From positions 1,188,407 to 1,252,406 of the forward strand of contig NW_022985447.1 of NCBI RefSeq assembly GCF_010093595.1: 64,000 nucleotides of DNA, in the 5' to 3' direction. The notes under the pieces are model-generated. The model saw only the letters and a program-made list of their open reading frames with translations, was not told the origin of the DNA and ran no database searches. Source of the DNA: Mytilinidion resinicola. Lineage: Eukaryota; Ascomycota; Dothideomycetes; Mytilinidiales; Mytilinidiaceae. Positions 11,009-23,200 of the stretch are shown piece after piece (position 1 is the stretch's first letter; each line of letters begins with the position of its first letter). Made by a program: the position numbers and the translations under genes.

Positions 11009-11960
11009 TTAAGCAGTATATCTGCATGTCCCGGTACTATCGCCAGTCGTAGTGACGCACGACATTGCAGAAACACATGTCCTAGTGCATTCCCACCCCT
11101 CAGCACAGCCGCTGGTGCAGCAACGCCCTTCCCAGCATGGCAAAGGGTCAAGACAGGTGTTGCTGTAGCATTGATCGCCGGGACAACCTAAACCGGACCA
11201 GCGAGTACACAAGGTCGTGGTACCATTCCAGAGGTAGGTTTTGACAGGCCCAGTAGCGCCGAACAGAATACTCGTTGTTCGTGGAGGATCTGAGCTAGTC
11301 AGAGAAGGTGAGAACGAGGTCACTGCAGCGGCGAATACTGTTTCCTTTGTTGACGGCAGAGTCGAGGATATTTCGGGTTGCTGGGTTTCTGATCCAGGAG
11401 CGAATGTAGTTTGAGCCGAAACGAACGCGGGTGGTCCGAGGATGGTTATCTTGTTTGTATCTCTTGACGACTCGAGGTCTTTCTGACTTGAGTCGAGCGA
11501 GGAACGTGAAAGCGCAGAGACCGAGACATAGGCTGATCCAGACGTTGGTACAGGAGCATCGTGGACGGTGGCTGTGTACCATAACGACATCGTTGACATG
11601 GATTGCTCTTCTGATGTAGGCGTGTGGGATGGTAAAACCTGAGCACCGAACAATATGGCGACTATCACCCCAACTGAGACTACGAGAACCACGATCGCGA
11701 TGGCCTCCTTCTTCCTCTTCAACTCCCTCGGTTTGTTGATGATATTGATGATATCTCCTGAGAAGTTTCTAAATTCTGTTAGTATAAACGGCAGGACCTT
11801 CAAGATAGACATACCCTATGAACGCACGCGCTTGTTCTGAAACATTGATCAGGGAGAACCGGATTGGGCGAGCTAGATCATGAGGAGCTGGAGCAAGGGG
11901 CGCTGGATCTTGAGGGCTCCTGACAATGGCATCAGGAAGTGTGTCGTCAGGAGAATCCAT
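11009..11960 (-). CDS. Single-pass membrane protein with Ser/Thr-rich stalk and Cys-rich C-terminus
   Basis: Exon 1 (11960-11815) and exon 2 (11768-11009) are joined by a 46-nt intron (GTATGT donor, TTTAG acceptor), giving 301 residues. The first 70 residues are hydrophilic, with no signal peptide. A stop-transfer KRKK stretch precedes one strong membrane segment (AIAIVVLVVSVGVIVAILF, about residues 85-103). About 110 residues rich in Ser, Thr and Pro follow, as in O-glycosylated stalks. The last 65 residues hold 12 or more Cys (pattern CPGDQC..C...PCWEGRCC..GC). Basic residues on the N-terminal side suggest an outside C-terminus. The design recalls fungal surface sensors or adhesins with a small disulfide-rich module, but I do not recognise the family. 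The splice junction keeps the frame and removes an in-frame stop. Confidence 0.7.
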
Positions 11961-13068
11961 TAATGCGTTAGAAACCTATGCCGCTCAAGACACACTACTC
12001 TGAATATGTGAATATGAGAATAGGGTTACGCTCTAGTTTTAATTGTCCGGGTATTATAATTAAGACTGCAGTGAAGACACTAATATGTAAACGAATGACA
12101 AAAGGAGCGGAGCGGCGGAAAGCGAATGGACGGTACTGGCCAGCAGATACCAAGATGAAGGGTTTCGGAGAATCAACGAAGAGAAGGGGCAAGTGCGAGA
12201 AGACCTCAATGACGGAATCCCTCCAGAAGTTATAGAAGAAAGAGGAAAACGAGCGCGAAGCCCGGACTGCGTAGGACGACCTTGGAGTTTGGTTGTTTCA
12301 TCATACAAGGCAGCCTTCTCAGCTCTGAAGCATCCATATATAGACAGGGCGTAGAGGGCGGTCAATTTGGTCAGTGCTGTCAAAGACTCCACCAGGGCGG
12401 TTCAGATCATGGTGGTGTGCCACGATTTGTGGGAAGCGTGTCTGGGCTTAAGCGCAAGATAGCATACAATGATTTCCACTGGGCGGCATCATGGAACATG
12501 TCAGCCTGCGCTTGGAACGCATCAGTATGTTGGATAGATGCTTTCAAGCGCGTCTTCAAGGGGTTGTCAGCCAACCATCCAGCGAGAGACGTCTTGGCAC
12601 GTTCTCGTATATTTAGATCTATGATACTCAGCCAAACGCATACAAGCATTCAGTGACTGTGGAAACAGGCTGATACAGCAGGACTGAGTCGTGGGTGGGA
12701 CTGGGTCGTGGTGGAGTGGGAGCGCGTGGTTTGTGTGTTCTGTCACCGGAACCAACCGTGGACACGTTGACGACGGCTCTGGAGTGTTCACGTGATATCT
12801 CTGAGTGGAACTTTACTTTTGTATCCGTGATCTAGAAGTGAAGACCACGGCTTTGCAGAGGATTTTAATGGCGCAGCGGTGCGTGATGAAAGTTGCTTTT
12901 GGTCTTGCGTTCTTTCAAAAGCAAGCCGAAATCGCCCGAGCTAAAAGCTCCCCTCCCCCGCCATAGCTCAACACTATCAACAACACACGACAAACACCTG
13001 AGTATCCTCGGTTTCGTCCATACATTTCCAAAACCTACATAGTTCTTTCAGACACCAAATCAGCAATC
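11961..13068. other. Intergenic region upstream of TPI
   Basis: No supportable gene. Overlapping open frames on both strands between 12060 and 12790 are mutually exclusive and carry no motif. The last 150 bases are C/T-rich with CAACAACACACGACAAACACC-like stretches typical of a strongly expressed fungal 5' UTR, matching the adjacent glycolytic gene. Confidence 0.5.
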
Positions 13069-14182
<1,114 letters not shown>

Positions 14183-14427
14183 GCAGATATGCCAGTCTTG
14201 CTGAAGGTTGAGATACCTACATGCTGTAGAGTCTATGTCTCAATCTGGTCCATATCACAGGCACCAAACATAAAAAAGATATGAATGCAAGTTTGCTCAA
14301 CCTGAGCCGTGTTGAAGATTCGTTCCACTCCACTAGCTCTACAAATATATATACATGCCCAATTTCCAATGCGCCTTCCATGCCAACTGTGGTATACATC
14401 TATACATGCCCCGCCTCTTTGCGCATC

Positions 14428-14944
14428 TCATATTTTATACTGCGCGCCGTGATATGGACTCCAAATGCCTCTCACGCTCTCGTTGACGCTGGTCACCGGC
14501 TTGTTCACCCTCTTCAACTTCTCGCCACTGGCATCCCTCAGTAGGCTTGCTTTCTCGAGGATCATCTCGGTTGTCATATTCCTTACACAGACGGCCTTTT
14601 CTCGTCCATTGATGTAGTGGCCCTTGACGACAGGATGTTTATGCGGTCGAGGGGAGACAGTGATTTCGATTTGAGGGTTCTCGCGCGCGAATTGGGGCAG
14701 ACGCTTTTGAATGAACGCGCTGTAATTATTTAGCTATGTGGCTTTTGTCGTTCGATGTAGAAGAGAACATACTTCATGCCCCTAGAACTCCCGGCCCAGT
14801 CGCAGTAGTGGAAGTCGAGGCGTTTGCACTGGAGGATGAAGGCGCCGACGCCGTTCTGAAGAAATCATGAGTAATCGGCTACACATCATGGCGATTGAAA
14901 CGTACCTGGCCTTTGGCCACGGCCTTGACAGCGGAAAGCGGCAT
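14428..14944 (-). CDS. MRPL51: Mitochondrial large-subunit ribosomal protein L43/MRPL51
   Basis: Three exons (14944-14906, 14855-14773, 14719-14428) give 137 residues. The protein is a component of the mitochondrial 54S large ribosomal subunit and carries the L51/S25/CI-B8 thioredoxin-like domain. Recognisable landmarks are KGQNGVGAFILQCKRLDFHY, CDWAGSSRGM, YINGREKAVCVRN and the conserved tail SVRGIWSPYHG. The start is the ATG preceding PLSAVKAVAKGQ, and both introns split the N-terminal third. The length fits the family (about 140). It is convergent with TPI and divergent from the U1-70K gene, with 279 bp between their start codons. No defects are seen. Confidence 0.93.
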
Positions 14945-15223
14945 GATGCACAATTTGTCCAGCAGCGCCTTGAAGTGATGAAGTCGATCGACTTTCACCT
15001 CGAAGAACGCCAAGATAGCCCGGACCGTTCTTTTCGCCGGCGCTAGTCCAACTTTCCTGGAGTCGCGTCGCTGCCTTCAGTTCCCCTTCCTCTCACCGTC
15101 GCCCACACCTCACCGTGTCACTGTCGCCATCATTACCATTGCATCGCGGAGTTTCTTCGTGGAAACTGATCTAGTCACTCGCCTCCAGACTACAAGCTCT
15201 TTCGTAGGGCCCCACTCCTCGCG
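14945..15223. promoter_or_regulatory. Shared upstream region of MRPL51 and U1-70K genes
   Basis: The start codons of the two divergent genes are 279 bp apart, so both 5' UTRs and both core promoters must fit here or overlap the neighbour. It is rich in TCACC/CACCGTC pyrimidine strings and has no obvious TATA box, as is usual for fungal housekeeping genes. A bidirectional promoter is inferred from spacing only. Confidence 0.5.
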
Positions 15224-16648
15224 ATGACGGACAAGCTTCCTCACAACCTTCTCGCGCTCTTCGCCCCGCGCCCGGCGCTGCGCTACCTCAATCCCATCGA
15301 CCATGCTCCCGAACATCGTATTACCAATAGGCTCGGCGGCGTTGGCCAGTATATGGACGCCTTTCGAGAGTACAAGGACACGGACGGATTCGTGGACTCG
15401 GGAGAGTGCTGGCTTCAGAAGAAAGACAGGGAAAAGCTCGAGAAGAGAGCTAAGCAGAAGCTCCTTGCCGATGAAGGTATTAAAGAGTGTAAGTCGCCAC
15501 TCGTATCTGCAGACTTCCTCATGGAAACAAATGCTAACGGCCTGCAGACAAGCCTGTCAGTGACCCCAATATTCGCGGCGATGCTTTCAAGACGCTGTTC
15601 GTTGCACGCTTGAACTATGACGCTACCGAGAAGGATCTTGAATCTGAGTTTGGACGGTTCGGTCCGATCGAGAGAGTATGCAACTTCCCATGCGCCATGC
15701 TGGTTCCCCTTTTTTCAAATGTGCTAATAGCCCTTCTTTAGATTCGCATCGTCAAGAACCCCAACGAGAAGAAAGAAAAGAAGAAGCATAGGGGCTATGC
15801 ATTTGTTGTCTATGAACGCGAGAAGGACATGAAAGGTAACAAGATCTAACCCCTCCCCCTCCATCAGGTAAAATATTCGGACAATGCTGACATGAGGCTC
15901 TTGCTTCTAACCATTAGCTGCTTACAAGGAGACTGATGGTATTCGTATCAAAGACCGCAAAGTTCTAGTCGACGTCGAACGCGGCCGCACCGTGCAGGGC
16001 TGGCGACCTCGTCGCTATGGTGGAGGTCTTGGAGGACGACACTACACCAAGGGACCACCAGCCCGACCAGCTGGTGCAGTTGCTGCCGGACCACCATCTG
16101 GACCTGGAGGCTTCCGTGGTGGTGGGTTTGGTGGAGGAGGATTCCGTGGCGGCCGTGGAGGTGGCGACCGCGGCTTCAGGGGAGGCTTTGGTGGAGGAGA
16201 TCGTGGCTTCCGAGGCGGCGGATTCGGAGGTGACAGAGGTGGGTATGGAGGACGAGGTGGTATTGGCTACCAGTCGAACGGCTTCGGCGGCTCAGGAGCA
16301 CCACCGGACGGCGCACCCTCTGGCCCTCGTGGAGGAGGACGAAGCGGCGGTTTCTCAGGAGGCCACGGAGGCCGTTCGTTTGACACCAACGGCGGAGGAT
16401 ACGGTGGACGCTCCTACGACGATAAAGGGGGATTCCGTGACCGCGGACCGAGTGGCAGCAACAGCGAACCTGTTCGAGAGCGGGGACCACGAGACCGCGA
16501 CGCTGGCCGAGACCGCGACCGAGGCGATCGAGGCAGCGGGTACAGAGACCGCGACCGAGAGAGTGGTGGGTATGGCCGAGATGACTATTCCAGGAAGCGG
16601 GCATACGACGGCGACAACGATGAATCCCGAAGCAAACGAAGATACTGA
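15224..16648 (+). CDS. SNP1: U1 small nuclear ribonucleoprotein 70 kDa (U1-70K)
   Basis: This splicing factor binds stem-loop I of U1 snRNA and helps define the 5' splice site. Four exons (15224-15488, 15548-15675, 15742-15835, 15918-16648) give 405 residues. Residues 1-95 are the U1-70K N-terminal segment ([18 protein letters not shown]) that contacts Sm proteins and U1C. The RRM follows: RNP2 is TLFVARLNY and RNP1 is RGYAFVVYE. After the RRM comes [20 protein letters not shown], the family signature. The C-terminal third is Gly/Arg-rich (FRGGGFGG repeats) and then Arg/Asp dipeptides (RDRDRGDRG), ending KRRY. The reading frame is continuous through all junctions. The Gly-rich tail is longer than in yeast and typical of filamentous fungi. 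Confidence 0.95.
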
Positions 16649-19338
16649 GCGTCTCGATTCAGCTGAGCAGCGAATGGGTTTGTCTCAAAGGGTATATTCT
16701 GTTCTCTCCGCCTTCAACTTTCTTCCCTTTCGTCACCAAGGGTAAGCGGTCAAGTATTGCAACCACATCGAATTCCTCCAACGCCAACTCAACATCAAAC
16801 TCGACTAGGGTAAGCGGTAAGCACAACTGCATGCTCAACTTCAAGAACCGCTCTCGCCATCCACTTTCGACTCTTTTTTTCTCCTTTTGACTGGTAGACG
16901 ACGCTATCTGGGGCGACCCAACGAGGTATCACACCTACCAACCGGACGATACGGGCGACACGATTCCGAAGCAGCGATCTTTTGAATCGAAATCAGGGCT
17001 CATTTGGGGTGGTTCTTGAATGTCTTATTATGCATGGCTTTTTTCTTTACGTTTCAATGCTAGGTGAACCACGTGGTTTGTTTCTTTGCTTTTCTGGTGG
17101 TAAGTATCCGGAACGGATAGCACCGATGGGTTCCAAATTTTGTCCTCAAGGTAAGATCAGAGGTAAGGAGTCTAGTTTTCTCTAGGCATCTGCTTAATGA
17201 TCTTGCCGTGACGGTGCTGTGTTACTATTAAAACCGAGAGTCTGGTGGGCTGGGTAAGGTTGTTTTCAGTATCTCAGTTGCGCCCCCTATGGGTGCATTC
17301 TCTTTGTAAAGTATATCAGATGGTCTTTAAACACTGCATGCTACGGCTTTGCCTTGTCCTTTTGCCCTTAGTATCAGTTGATCATACGTTGTTGGTGTAC
17401 ACGTTACACCCTTCTATCACTGTCTGAGGTGACCTGGCGAGTTTTCCAATTGCTCAAAACCATGGATTTGGATTTCGCTCAGGGTTACGAAGGCTCTTCG
17501 GGGCACCTCGAGCGGCGCTAAAGCGGTGTACGCATATCTATGACGATGTACTGCAGCGTAAAGGTTCGCTGATGCTCATGATCAACGCCAAATTCTGTGT
17601 TGGATACGCGTAAGTAGGTGCCGAGCCTCACCCACCGCTGCTACACCCTTGTTTCAATCATCGCCTCTCGACGCCCCAACCGATATGGAACTCGACAAGA
17701 GCTCTGACTTCAAAACACTTGTTTGGTCTGGCTGCACTCGATGTTAAGCGTTAGTGCCTGTTGGTTGGGGCTGTCCGAGGGGTAAAGTTTCATCCTGGAT
17801 CTTTTCCTCACCGAGTACAATGTATACTACTCGCGCCCCGTCGGACTACGTACGGGCTGATCTTCGATCATTGTGAAACAACCCGACGGGGCCCGAGTAC
17901 TGCCTTCGTGCCTCATTTTCAGACAAAGTAAATTCTTAATGGTGGCAGAACCAATCGGACAGTACGTTATAGGAGCGCTTTCGAAGCATTAAGGCTTCCG
18001 GAGACGATTCACCACCAACTTCGATAAAGGGGTCTGAAGGACTTTCCCTGTGCGCTAAAGACGGAATGCCTTTCTTAGTGGTCAACGCGTAGTCAGAGAA
18101 TTTCGGTAGTCGAAAGAGGTGGGAAGGCTTTTTAACAGGCATCTGGACATCATCACACAACGTCCAGGCTTTCCACGAGCCAACCTCCGGTGGACTGGAC
18201 CGCGTAACTCATCCCATCAGCTTGTAGCTGAGGCCTTGGACGAGGAGGGCATCCAAGGCAAAAAGCGCAAAAACCCAAAGGCAACGTTTCCAGCGGGAAT
18301 CAAACTGGGATCCAACCCAGTTAGCAAAACAAAATGGCAAAAACGAAACCACCCAGCTACCACTGCGCTACTACACTGTAGAGTCGCAAGTTTTTACGGG
18401 ATCGCTGAGTGGCTACGATTGCCACTGTTTGCTAGTATGAAATGATGCTCGAAAATAATAGGTATATAAGGTATCGTTTAAGGCTGGACCCTGAAAGGCT
18501 CAGATCATAACAAACGCTCTTGACGTTATCGAGGCAGAGTCCGACAGGGCCTCTCCCCCCACATGCACCAATGTCGACCCTTGGACTCGCAGAAGCAGAT
18601 CAGACAGACTGCTGTTAGCCCTGCCCGCCCACCCTCAGCATGAGCGTCGCAAGTAGGCCAAGTTTGTTCTTACATGAGACGTATATTCGAGCAGATGTAG
18701 GGCGCTCGTTTCTGCTGAGCGGTCTCAAGACGCTGACTAGGCTCATCTGGTCTGATTCATACCACTCCCCTCTCAGCCGTGCAATGACATGCCCTTGAAC
18801 TTAATGCGACAAGTCGTCGGCCGCTCAATCAGGTAACAGTAGTCGCGTCTAGATCCACCAAGCCGCGAAAGCTGCTATTAGTGTTCCGTATTACTTATCC
18901 CTAGAGGCAATCGTGGATGTGAATACAAGCTCAAGGCGTTCCGGTCAAAAACGAGATGGCCATCGGGTGGGATTTTGCAAGGCGAACGAAATGGGTTTGA
19001 GGTACCTAAAGCGCTCACAATATGTAGCTCCTCTCTGCGAATTCCAAGCCTCGAGTGTCTTGTACCGTTGCCTTTGTTGATAATTTCGTGTGTTATCACA
19101 AATGTACTCGCGTTACCGAGGGAAGGGATTTGGACCAAATGTACAATGCTCAATTGAATGAAACTGAAACTAAGCTGGCTCGCTGCTGTCTATTCCCAAG
19201 CCCTGCCCCCTACTATACAGCGTATTCGTGCACGAAGAACCTCAAATCACTCCACTGAAGCCACAATTATGCCATCTCGCCCCCCCGACAGCCTGACTCC
19301 AACTTCGTTCCCCGCTAATCTAGCTACCTGCTCCATTC
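16649..19338. other. Long region without a recognised gene
   Basis: The first few hundred bases should be the U1-70K 3' UTR. From 16980 to 19330 both strands have only short frames with no domain or coherent splice chain. A near-perfect inverted repeat lies at 17828-17899. A tRNA B-box-like string near 18290-18330 was examined and dismissed. Downstream of 19340 the MIC10 gene ends. Confidence 0.5.
17828..17899. repeat. Inverted repeat with 17-bp arms
   Basis: The left arm at 17828-17844 (TACTCGCGCCCCGTCGG) pairs with 17883-17899 (CCGACGGGGCCCGAGTA) with one mismatch, leaving a 38-base loop. No gene overlaps it. It could form a hairpin in RNA or be the remnant of a small inverted-repeat element. 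Confidence 0.75.
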
Positions 19339-19951
19339 TCATGGTCGCAGAACTCTCAGCCCGTCTTTCGACGGTGCGGCGGCGTGCTTGAATGACTACC
19401 CATGTACCCGTTAGCCCGTCATATTCATCGTGCTCTAATGGTGTTTGTTTGAGGGGAGGGAGTGTACGTTATCACACTCTTCCCACGCGCGGCCGGCACC
19501 GAAGCCTAGTCCAACGGTTGCGGGCCATGCGCGACGCTTGAAGAGGAGTACGGAGAAGACTATGCCGAAGGAGAGGCCGAGGCCGGAGCGGATGAGCATG
19601 GAGGAGAGGCAGCGGTCCCACTGTGATTGTCTGTTAGCATCTGATTGAAGGGCTGGAGGCGGAGGGGGATGCGATGGGTGTAGGATGGGCGGAGGTGGTG
19701 GAGAGGTGTGCGATAGTCGGGGGATTGTTTGCTGGTGGCGTGCTGGAGGTCATGTAAGGCATCTCGAGCTTGCGATTTTTGCAAAAGAGCTCCCAAATGC
19801 TCCAATTTGTACAGTGTACCCATCTCAAGTGTGTATGGTGCCCAATTGAGCCCTAAGAAGATATCCGCAAGCCTACCTTCTCGTTCAACAGCGACTCGCT
19901 GATCGGCCGGGTCGTCCGCGCGACCGGAGTAGTGGGCGTACTTTCCGACAT
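19339..19951 (-). CDS. MIC10: MICOS complex subunit Mic10
   Basis: Mic10 is a small inner-membrane protein that oligomerises to bend the membrane at mitochondrial crista junctions. It is shorter than most open-frame cut-offs and was found by reading across introns. Exons are 19951-19877, 19620-19468 and 19395-19339, giving 94 residues. The start is MSESTPTTPVARTTRPISES, then LLNEK, the conserved NEKWD motif spanning intron 1. The first membrane segment carries GLGLSFGIVFSVLLFKRRAW, and the second carries the glycine motif GLGFGAGRAWEECDN. The tail reads SFKHAAAPSKDGLRVLRP. Both glycine-rich membrane motifs needed for oligomerisation are intact. It is divergent from URB2, with 257-329 bp between starts. 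Confidence 0.93.
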
Positions 19952-20280
19952 CGTTCGTGTGTGTGTTTCCGACCAATTGATCTCGGGAGGTCCAGGGAGG
20001 GAGCGGTGCAGAGGCACGGGAGAGCTGGGTGGTGATGTTTGGAGGTGAGGTTGAGGTCCCGAGGAACTGATGATGCTCAGAAGTTGACCTTCGCGCCAAG
20101 AGAAATGCGGTGGTCCGTGAGCGAACTTTTTCAGATGAATTCGAGATTCCCCACCACGACGACAGCAACGGCACCATTTGAGGTTTTTGAAAGTGGTAAG
20201 GGGATGAAATGGCGCCTCAATCTAAGGTTTGTATAGCTCAAGCATTTATTTTTGTCCATAAGCTGAGAGGATCCAAGAAT
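19952..20280. promoter_or_regulatory. Shared upstream region of MIC10 and URB2
   Basis: Divergent starts are 329 bp apart (257 bp if the in-frame ATG at 20209 starts URB2). No TATA box is obvious. The inference of a common promoter region rests on spacing and orientation alone. Confidence 0.45.
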
Positions 20281-23200
20281 ATGGCCCCGACATCCCTCCA
20301 ACGGCTTCTCGCGCTCGAGAAGACCTTTACAGACCTGAATCAGCAAATCCGCGAGGTGGCGAGCATCTTGGGACTTCCGAATACGTGGGATGCCTCCAGG
20401 TCTACAGTGAATAGCTCCGGGAAACCCCGAAGCCTACAATACCACGCCCGCGCAGAATGGGTCCTCCGCTGGATTCTGGAAAAGTTGAAGGTTGAAGGGA
20501 CTACTGGAAGCAAGGCGCGAAAGAATATAAGAGCTTGGAAACTACTGGGATGTCTGACTACTATAATACCGACCTCGAATGCAGCCGGCCTTTTAAGAGC
20601 TGGGGATTATGTTAATACGCTGGAGAAAGTGCTGGAGGAAAATTTTGGGGACGATGTGCACGACACAGCTTTCAAGGTCGATGTCGAACCTCAGAGTGGG
20701 ACCACGGCCAGTGGAGAAGCTTCGGAATCAAGTGTCACCGCTGAGGAGCTCCCTGCGACGTCACGGAAGCGGAAAAGGCATGCTGAAGTTGAAGCTCCAG
20801 CGAAGAAGATTGGCTTGACTACAGGAGCGCCAAAGGACCTTTTCGACGCTATTGCTAGAAGCCTCGAGACTATTGTAGCCAAGTCATACTCGCATACAGA
20901 GCCCGAAGATAAGATCGCAGCAGATCACATGCGAATGGTCCTCCTCGTTGATAGCGAAAAAGCTGCCAAGCTGCTGAAGTTTTGGCTGAACGCTCTTGTT
21001 TCGATGCTCCTGGACACGGATGCTAAAGCCGCCATTCTCGGAGCCCCTGACAGCTGTATGAGACTGACTCCGATTTTTCGAATATGGGAAATGAGGACCC
21101 CAGGGCGTCACGACGATACCGTCGCGAGTTTGAACGCGTTCTCGGAGCACTGTCTTCTTCCTGCTACGATTCTGCTCGGACTAGTAAGAGATGATGATAC
21201 CTTTACTGATTTGCATGAAGAGGCAAATCTCACCAAACAGCGCTTGCGCAGTACGCAGAGCTCAGTGATTAGATCACTTGAGCAGCTCTACGCAAGACAT
21301 ATATTCGGCCCTGCTCGTTCGGACTTCTTTACGAACTTGGGTGCTCGTGATGCCGTTTCCATTGACGGGAATGAGCCGAGGAAGAAACCACCAAAAGAAG
21401 AAGAGAGTATCGCTAGGGCTTTGAAGCTGCATCGGTCTCTAACAAACATTCGAAGTACTTTGACTGAAGCCGCTATATTGAAACGAATGGACCAGCCGGT
21501 GCCTCAATCATCGGAGCTGCTCTTCCGAACTGTCCCACAGCTGATGGACATTGCTATCAGATGCTCACCACGCCAAACACCAAGAAACCGAATCTCCGAG
21601 AAGCCATGGAACCAAGCAGTCCTGGTTGCGCTACTAGAATGTACCGGCTGTACATTGGAGAAACAAGGTGTCCCGGTTGTTTGGGAGTCCGTTAGATCCA
21701 TGGAAGACATTTTGCAAGCGTTCATTGAGTGGAACCTCTCTGTGGACTCTATTGTCACCGAATCCATCTTCAAATTTCTCACTGGAGTACCTACTCACCC
21801 CGGTGGAAGACATCGGACTATCTGGTGGGGACTTGTCGCTAAACTTGTTGCTCTTGATCCGGATATTTTCCTTCCAGCGGCCAAGGCAGTCGACTCCACC
21901 GGCTTCTTTTCTCAAAATGACCTCTCTCGTGCGCTCTTCCGTCAAATCTCTCAGTACTCACCTCATTGCCTCGATTCTACCGAGGAGGTTCAGCAGGATG
22001 ATACATGGAACGTCACGCATATTATCTCTGGTCTCATTTCTACGTCAGACACCGGGTTCTCGACCGCTAGAACTGCGTTACGACAGTTTGTCATTGTCCC
22101 AATCATGAAATCATTCGCAAGGAATCGCGACCTGCTTGGCTTCATCAACAGATTGTCCGATCAGCTTCGTGCGACCGAAAGCAGCGTCGCAAACCCTTCG
22201 ATCTGGCAAGGGCATGATCTCGTCTCCGCTCTGGCATTGGTCTTCGAAAACTCGTTGACGTTGACGCAAATGGCGAATCTGCTTCAACAGCATGATGACT
22301 CGCTTTCTTCCCTTCTCAAGACCCTCAACTCTGATCATGTTTCAAAACGGATGATGGACGAAGCGTTCCTCAAAGCTTCTAATGTAAATACTGCTATGGT
22401 TTCGATAATCATTCGCTGTATTCATTTGGACGACACCATTGTAGGACTACAAGACGTTTTGAAGGCCCTGCAGTCGGACTTGGTTGCTTTGGCAGACCTT
22501 GCTGCGTACAGAACCTATGCGGACATGGCAGAGACATGGACTGCTCTATCCCGGCTTTTTACCTTACTTTGGCCTTTGGAGTCTCAGACATACCTAGCCG
22601 ATACCGGCGACATACTCCACTCGAAGATTGTTCAGCTCGCAAACACATCCATTGCCCCAGGTGGTGTCAATATCTGGGACGTGCATCCTGACATGGACGT
22701 TAGCTCAATGACAGCTGCTTTTGCGTTTATGGTTACCGTACTCGATTGCTTGCAGTGTATGCCCACCGCACAAGAAACTGTGGCTAGGTACTTGGATAAA
22801 GCATTGCGTGTCTTGATGCCTTCAGCCATTTTTGAGGAAGATGGAGAGATTAGCACGCATAGTTTGATTCACGAAGAATCGGCTGAAAAGATTGATTCAT
22901 TGTCAGCCCACGAGTTCCTCCGATGTATGGAGAGACTGCTGGTAGGGTCTCCTACGCTGCTGGTGTACTTGAAACCAGATCTACGCGCTGCACTGTTCAA
23001 TCTTCTCTTTGAGCTTGCTGCCATAGATCAGTCAGGGCGTGGTTATAAAGGTCTCCTGGTAGCATCCTCGGGCCCCATCCTCTCGTCAGCTGATCCTAAA
23101 ATAAAAGGTACGTATGCCATAGTTGAAATCTCTACCCAAGCTGACTTGTATAGACGACCTCCTATCTGTAATATTCTCGGGCTTCGAAGAGGGTGGCTTG

